Positions 12,049-14,348 of a stretch of 14,348 nt of DNA are shown here, in pieces. Within the stretch, counting starts at the first letter, position 1. Every line of letters begins with the position of its first letter. Below the pieces are notes generated by a model. It was not told where the DNA came from. It saw only the letters and a list, made by a program, of their open reading frames with translations, and ran no database searches. The stretch spans positions 1-14,348 of the forward strand of contig CAKPYN010000029.1 of NCBI GenBank assembly GCA_934202965.1. Reading direction: 5' to 3'. The DNA is from an uncultured Megasphaera sp. (GTDB taxonomy: Bacteria > Bacillota > Negativicutes > Veillonellales > Megasphaeraceae). Both the position numbers and the translations under genes were made by a program.

Positions 12049-12561
12049 ATGGACAGTCGTACGAGAAGATTACGGATTATGGATGCACTGCAAACATCCC
12101 AAGGCGCCATTACAGGAAATGAATTGTCTAAACGCTGCAATGTAAGCCGGCAAATTATTGTAGGGGATGTAGCTATCCTGCGGGCGCAGGGGATCCATAT
12201 TATTTCTACGCCGCGGGGATATCAGTTGATTGATGAAAAAAAAGGAGGCATGCAGCAAGTATTTGTATGTTGTCATGGCCCGGAAATGATGGAAAAAGAA
12301 TTAAATGCGATTATTGATAATGGCGGTATCGTTCATAATGTAGTTGTTGAACATGAAGTGTATGGCGATTTGGAAGGTAAACTCAATCTTCATTCACGGC
12401 GGGATATACAGCAATATTTAAAACGAATGAATGATTCAAACGCTGAATTGCTCAGCAGTATCAGCGGTGGTATCCATACGCATTTGGTAGAAACCGAAAA
12501 TGCAGAAGATATGACAGCTGTACAAGAGGCGTTGGAATCGTTAGGCGTATTGTACAAATAA
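12049..12561 (+). CDS. niaR: Niacin-responsive transcriptional repressor NiaR
   Basis: NiaR (YrxA family) represses niacin uptake or NAD synthesis genes when nicotinate is abundant. The 170-residue protein has an HTH_11 domain (about 1-60: LRIMDALQTSQGAITGNELSKR, NVSRQIIVGDVAILRAQG, STPRGYQL) and a C-terminal 3H domain with conserved His76, Glu84, His96, His102 in VEHEVYGDL, and His143/His145 in SGGIHTHLVE. Known: in the Thermotoga homologue a metal is bound by two such His pairs and a Glu at the same spacings. The ATG has AAGGTG 6 bases upstream. It sits directly before niaP, the transporter it typically controls, but a terminator separates them. Confidence 0.93.
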   Translation: MDSRTRRLRIMDALQTSQGAITGNELSKRCNVSRQIIVGDVAILRAQGIHIISTPRGYQLIDEKKGGMQQVFVCCHGPEMMEKELNAIIDNGGIVHNVVVEHEVYGDLEGKLNLHSRRDIQQYLKRMNDSNAELLSSISGGIHTHLVETENAEDMTAVQEALESLGVLYK

Positions 12562-12567
12562 AGGACA

Positions 12568-12604
12568 AGCAATAGGAGAAGAAATTTTTCTATTGCTTTT
12601 TTTT
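12568..12604 (+). terminator. Terminator between niaR and niaP
   Basis: AGCAATAG (12568-12575) pairs exactly with 12590-12597, followed by eight T residues (12597-12604). The T-run overlaps the niaP -35, which ties the end of one unit to the start of the next. Confidence 0.88.
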
Positions 12605-12620
12605 ATATACCGTGTACAAT
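12593..12620 (+). promoter_or_regulatory. Promoter of niaP
   Basis: TTGCTT (12593-12598), 16 bases, TACAAT (12615-12620). Predicted start near 12627. Confidence 0.6.
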
Positions 12621-12634
12621 GAACAGTGTAAATA

Positions 12635-12653
12635 TATGTGTCAAGACAAATGT
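12635..12653. promoter_or_regulatory. Candidate NiaR operator
   Basis: TGTC-AA-GACA at 12639-12648 is a perfect palindrome, with partial extension on both sides. It resembles the GTGTC/GACAC-type sites I recall for NiaR regulons. It lies about 10-25 bases after the predicted start, where a bound repressor would block the polymerase, and ahead of the ribosome site at 12658. Confidence 0.6.
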
Positions 12654-12673
12654 AAAGAAGGAGTGTATAAAAC

Positions 12674-13996
12674 ATGATTTTAGATCGGTTAGAAGCGCTT
12701 CCGGTAGGGCGTTTTCATTACAAGCTATTGGGCGTAACGGGATTGGGATGGTTGTTTGATTCTATGGATACAGGACTTATTGCATTTATTTTGCCTGTAT
12801 TGGCTAAAGAATGGCAGTTGGCACCAGGACAAATGGGACTCATCGGCAGTATTGGGTTAATTGGGATGGCTCTGGGAGCTGTTATTTCCGGTACTGTTGC
12901 GGACCATATAGGCAGAAAAAAAGTATTTACTATTACGGTTTTGCTATATAGTATAGCTACTGGGCTATGTGCATTAGCCTGGGATTATACATCGTTATTA
13001 ATTTTTCGATTTTTGGTAGGTTTTGGACTGGGAGGAGAGCTTCCCGTAGCGGCTACACTGGTGTCTGAATATGCTCCGGCAAGAGTGCGTGGACGATTTA
13101 TTGTATTATTAGAAAGCTTTTGGGCTTTAGGTTGGATTGTTGCTGCTTGCATTGCATACGTATTAATTCCTGTATATGGTTGGCGTATAGCCTTTATTAT
13201 CGGCGCAGTTCCAGCTTTATATACGTTTTTGATCCGTATTCACATGCCGGAATCGGTGCGGTATTTATTGTCCAAAGGACGGGTAGAAGAAGCAAGACAG
13301 ATTGTTGTCAAGTTAGAAACTATGATGCATGTACCTGTTCAGCCTTTTGATGATGAAAAAGAAACTATACCTGTTAATGAACCGGTTTCTGTCGCTACGT
13401 TATGGCGTAAGCCATTTTTAACACGGACCATTATGCTTTGGCTCGTGTGGTTTGGGATTATTTACAGCTATTATGGTATTTTTATGTGGCTGCCGTCTCT
13501 CGTATTTCAACAAGGATTTACTGTAGTTAAGACGTTTGAATACGTATTGGTTATGACGCTGGCACAGTTGCCCGGGTATTATTGTGCTGCTTGGCTTGTT
13601 GACAAAATTGGGCGCAAATATACGTTATCTATCTTTTTATTATGCAGTGGTATTGCCAGCTATTTCTTTGGTCATTCCACCAGTGCAGCAACATTGATGG
13701 CATGGGGAGCGGTTATGTCGTTTTTCAATTTAGGTGCTTGGGGCGTTCTTTATACATATACGCCAGAAATGTATCCGACATCAATTCGAGCTCTGGGAAG
13801 CGGCTGGGCAGCCGGATTTGGCCGATTTGGCGGTATGGCCGCGCCTATCTTGGTAGGCATTATGTTGTCTCGGGGATTTAGCATCGGTGGTGTGTTCTAT
13901 ATGTTTGCTTTTGTATTTATAGTAGTATCGGCAATCGTGATGGGCCTTGGTATTGAAAGCAAGCAGAAAGATTTGGAAAGTTTATCCAAGGGGTAA
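12674..13996 (+). CDS. niaP: MFS niacin/nicotinamide transporter NiaP
   Basis: A 440-residue, 12-helix major-facilitator permease of the inner membrane. It closely follows the B. subtilis NiaP (YceI) pattern: LLGVTGLGWLFDSMDTG at the first helix, ADHIGRKKVF in loop 2-3 (MFS motif A), GFGLGGELPVAATLVSEYAPARVRGR, LLESFWALGWIVAA, the central loop of about 40 residues, YYGIFMWLPSLVF, TLAQLPGYYCAAWLVDKIGRK and FFNLGAWGVLYTYTPEMYP. ATG at 12674 has AAGGAG at 12658-12663. Adjacent niaR, its own promoter and a likely NiaR operator support niacin uptake as its job. Confidence 0.9.
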   Translation: MILDRLEALPVGRFHYKLLGVTGLGWLFDSMDTGLIAFILPVLAKEWQLAPGQMGLIGSIGLIGMALGAVISGTVADHIGRKKVFTITVLLYSIATGLCALAWDYTSLLIFRFLVGFGLGGELPVAATLVSEYAPARVRGRFIVLLESFWALGWIVAACIAYVLIPVYGWRIAFIIGAVPALYTFLIRIHMPESVRYLLSKGRVEEARQIVVKLETMMHVPVQPFDDEKETIPVNEPVSVATLWRKPFLTRTIMLWLVWFGIIYSYYGIFMWLPSLVFQQGFTVVKTFEYVLVMTLAQLPGYYCAAWLVDKIGRKYTLSIFLLCSGIASYFFGHSTSAATLMAWGAVMSFFNLGAWGVLYTYTPEMYPTSIRALGSGWAAGFGRFGGMAAPILVGIMLSRGFSIGGVFYMFAFVFIVVSAIVMGLGIESKQKDLESLSKG

Positions 13997-14020
13997 AAGA
14001 AAATATAGATATTTTTGTAA

Positions 14021-14057
14021 AAAAGCTGTCAATTTTATATTGACAGCTTTTCTTTTT
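14021..14057 (+). terminator. Terminator after niaP
   Basis: A perfect 13-bp stem (14021-14033 with 14039-14051, core AGCTGTCAAT/ATTGACAGCT) has a 5-base loop, then TTTCTTTTT. Confidence 0.93.
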
Positions 14058-14137
14058 GATGCTAGAATATTTTATGTCGCATGACTTCGGGAATAATCAG
14101 AATATAAGTTTTAAATTTTAAAGAGTTTAAAAATGTT

Positions 14138-14166
14138 TTGACAAAGCGGAACTGATGTGATATACT
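14138..14166 (+). promoter_or_regulatory. rRNA operon promoter P1
   Basis: TTGACA (14138-14143), 17 bases, TATACT (14161-14166), with an extended -10 TG at 14158-14159. A very strong promoter upstream of the boxA region. Confidence 0.85.
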
Positions 14167-14234
14167 GATTGAGCTTTGAGATTGTGAAATGGTGGATAGC
14201 TGTTGAAAATCTTAAAACTTCTTTAAAAAAGTTC

Positions 14235-14263
14235 TTGACAAGCTCTTGTGAGTTTGGTAAGAT
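14235..14263 (+). promoter_or_regulatory. rRNA operon promoter P2
   Basis: TTGACA (14235-14240), 17 bases, TAAGAT (14258-14263), with an extended -10 TG at 14255-14256. It lies 97 bp after P1, the tandem arrangement typical of Firmicutes rrn operons. Confidence 0.8.
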
Positions 14264-14269
14264 ATACAA

Positions 14270-14348
14270 GCCGTCGCAAGACGGCGATGACCTTTGAAAA
14301 CTGAACAATGTAAGAATCGAATGAACGCCAGAGTGCGAGGTCGTTTCT
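14270..14348 (+). other. rRNA leader: GNRA hairpin and boxA-like antitermination site (16S gene beyond window)
   Basis: GCCGTC-GCAA-GACGGC (14270-14285) is a 6-bp stem capped by a GNRA tetraloop, starting at the predicted P2 start. CCTTTGAAAACTGAAC at 14291-14306 closely matches the boxA region seen before 16S genes in Firmicutes, where NusB/S10 bind to prevent Rho termination. The 16S 5' end is not in the window. Confidence 0.75.

Noticed and set aside
1..14348. CRISPR array, prophage, toxin-antitoxin or defence island
   Set aside because: No regularly spaced repeats and no recognisable defence or phage proteins; the genes are mostly housekeeping and transport.

Overview
The window is about 14.3 kb of moderately AT-rich bacterial chromosome with Firmicutes-type signals: strong Shine-Dalgarno sequences, a T-box leader, L20-type attenuation of infC-rpmI-rplT, extended -10 promoters and tRNA genes with encoded CCA. 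The gene content (lactate racemase piece, NiaR/NiaP, LIVCS carrier, AEC carrier) fits an anaerobic amino-acid or lactate user. My best guess is a member of the Negativicutes (Veillonella/Megasphaera/Dialister relatives). That guess is an impression from protein sequence and is not proven here.

Layout. Positions 1-234 look like the right end of an IS200/IS605-type element (TnpB tail plus omega-RNA-like fold). It abuts, in frame, the C-terminal half of larA (235-900), so the racemase gene appears to be interrupted. A TerC-family membrane protein follows (1020-1718), then a tRNA-Pro(CGG)/tRNA-Ser(GGA) pair (1922-2157) with its own promoter and terminator. A T-box leader (about 2410-2680) controls a BrnQ-type amino-acid carrier (2739-4055). 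Next come the translation genes infC (AUU start at 4420), rpmI and rplT behind an attenuator, and an exported S66 LD-carboxypeptidase (5635-6648).

The stretch 6649-7040 is the least ordinary part. It holds a perfect-consensus sigma-A promoter flanked by repeated 8-bp palindromes, a terminator hairpin starting almost at +1, and an orphan 48-codon ORF, followed by a Fur-like box before a small heavy-metal-binding protein (7044-7304). An Old Yellow Enzyme-like flavoprotein (7441-8448) with an overlapping out-of-frame upstream ORF and an AEC transporter (8639-9550) come next. A LysR-type regulator (9627-10478, minus) is divergent from an atypical diaminopimelate decarboxylase (10645-11898). niaR (12049-12561) and niaP (12674-13996) form a niacin-uptake module with a candidate NiaR operator. 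The window ends in tandem promoters, a GNRA hairpin and a boxA-like element leading toward a 16S rRNA gene that lies beyond the edge.

Most of the window is housekeeping with well-resolved RNA-level regulation. I do not see a CRISPR array, a phage or a defence island. The best leads are the interrupted larA, the T-box whose codon is not the expected Ile/Val/Leu, the 6661-6929 micro-locus, and the variant LysA active-site motifs.
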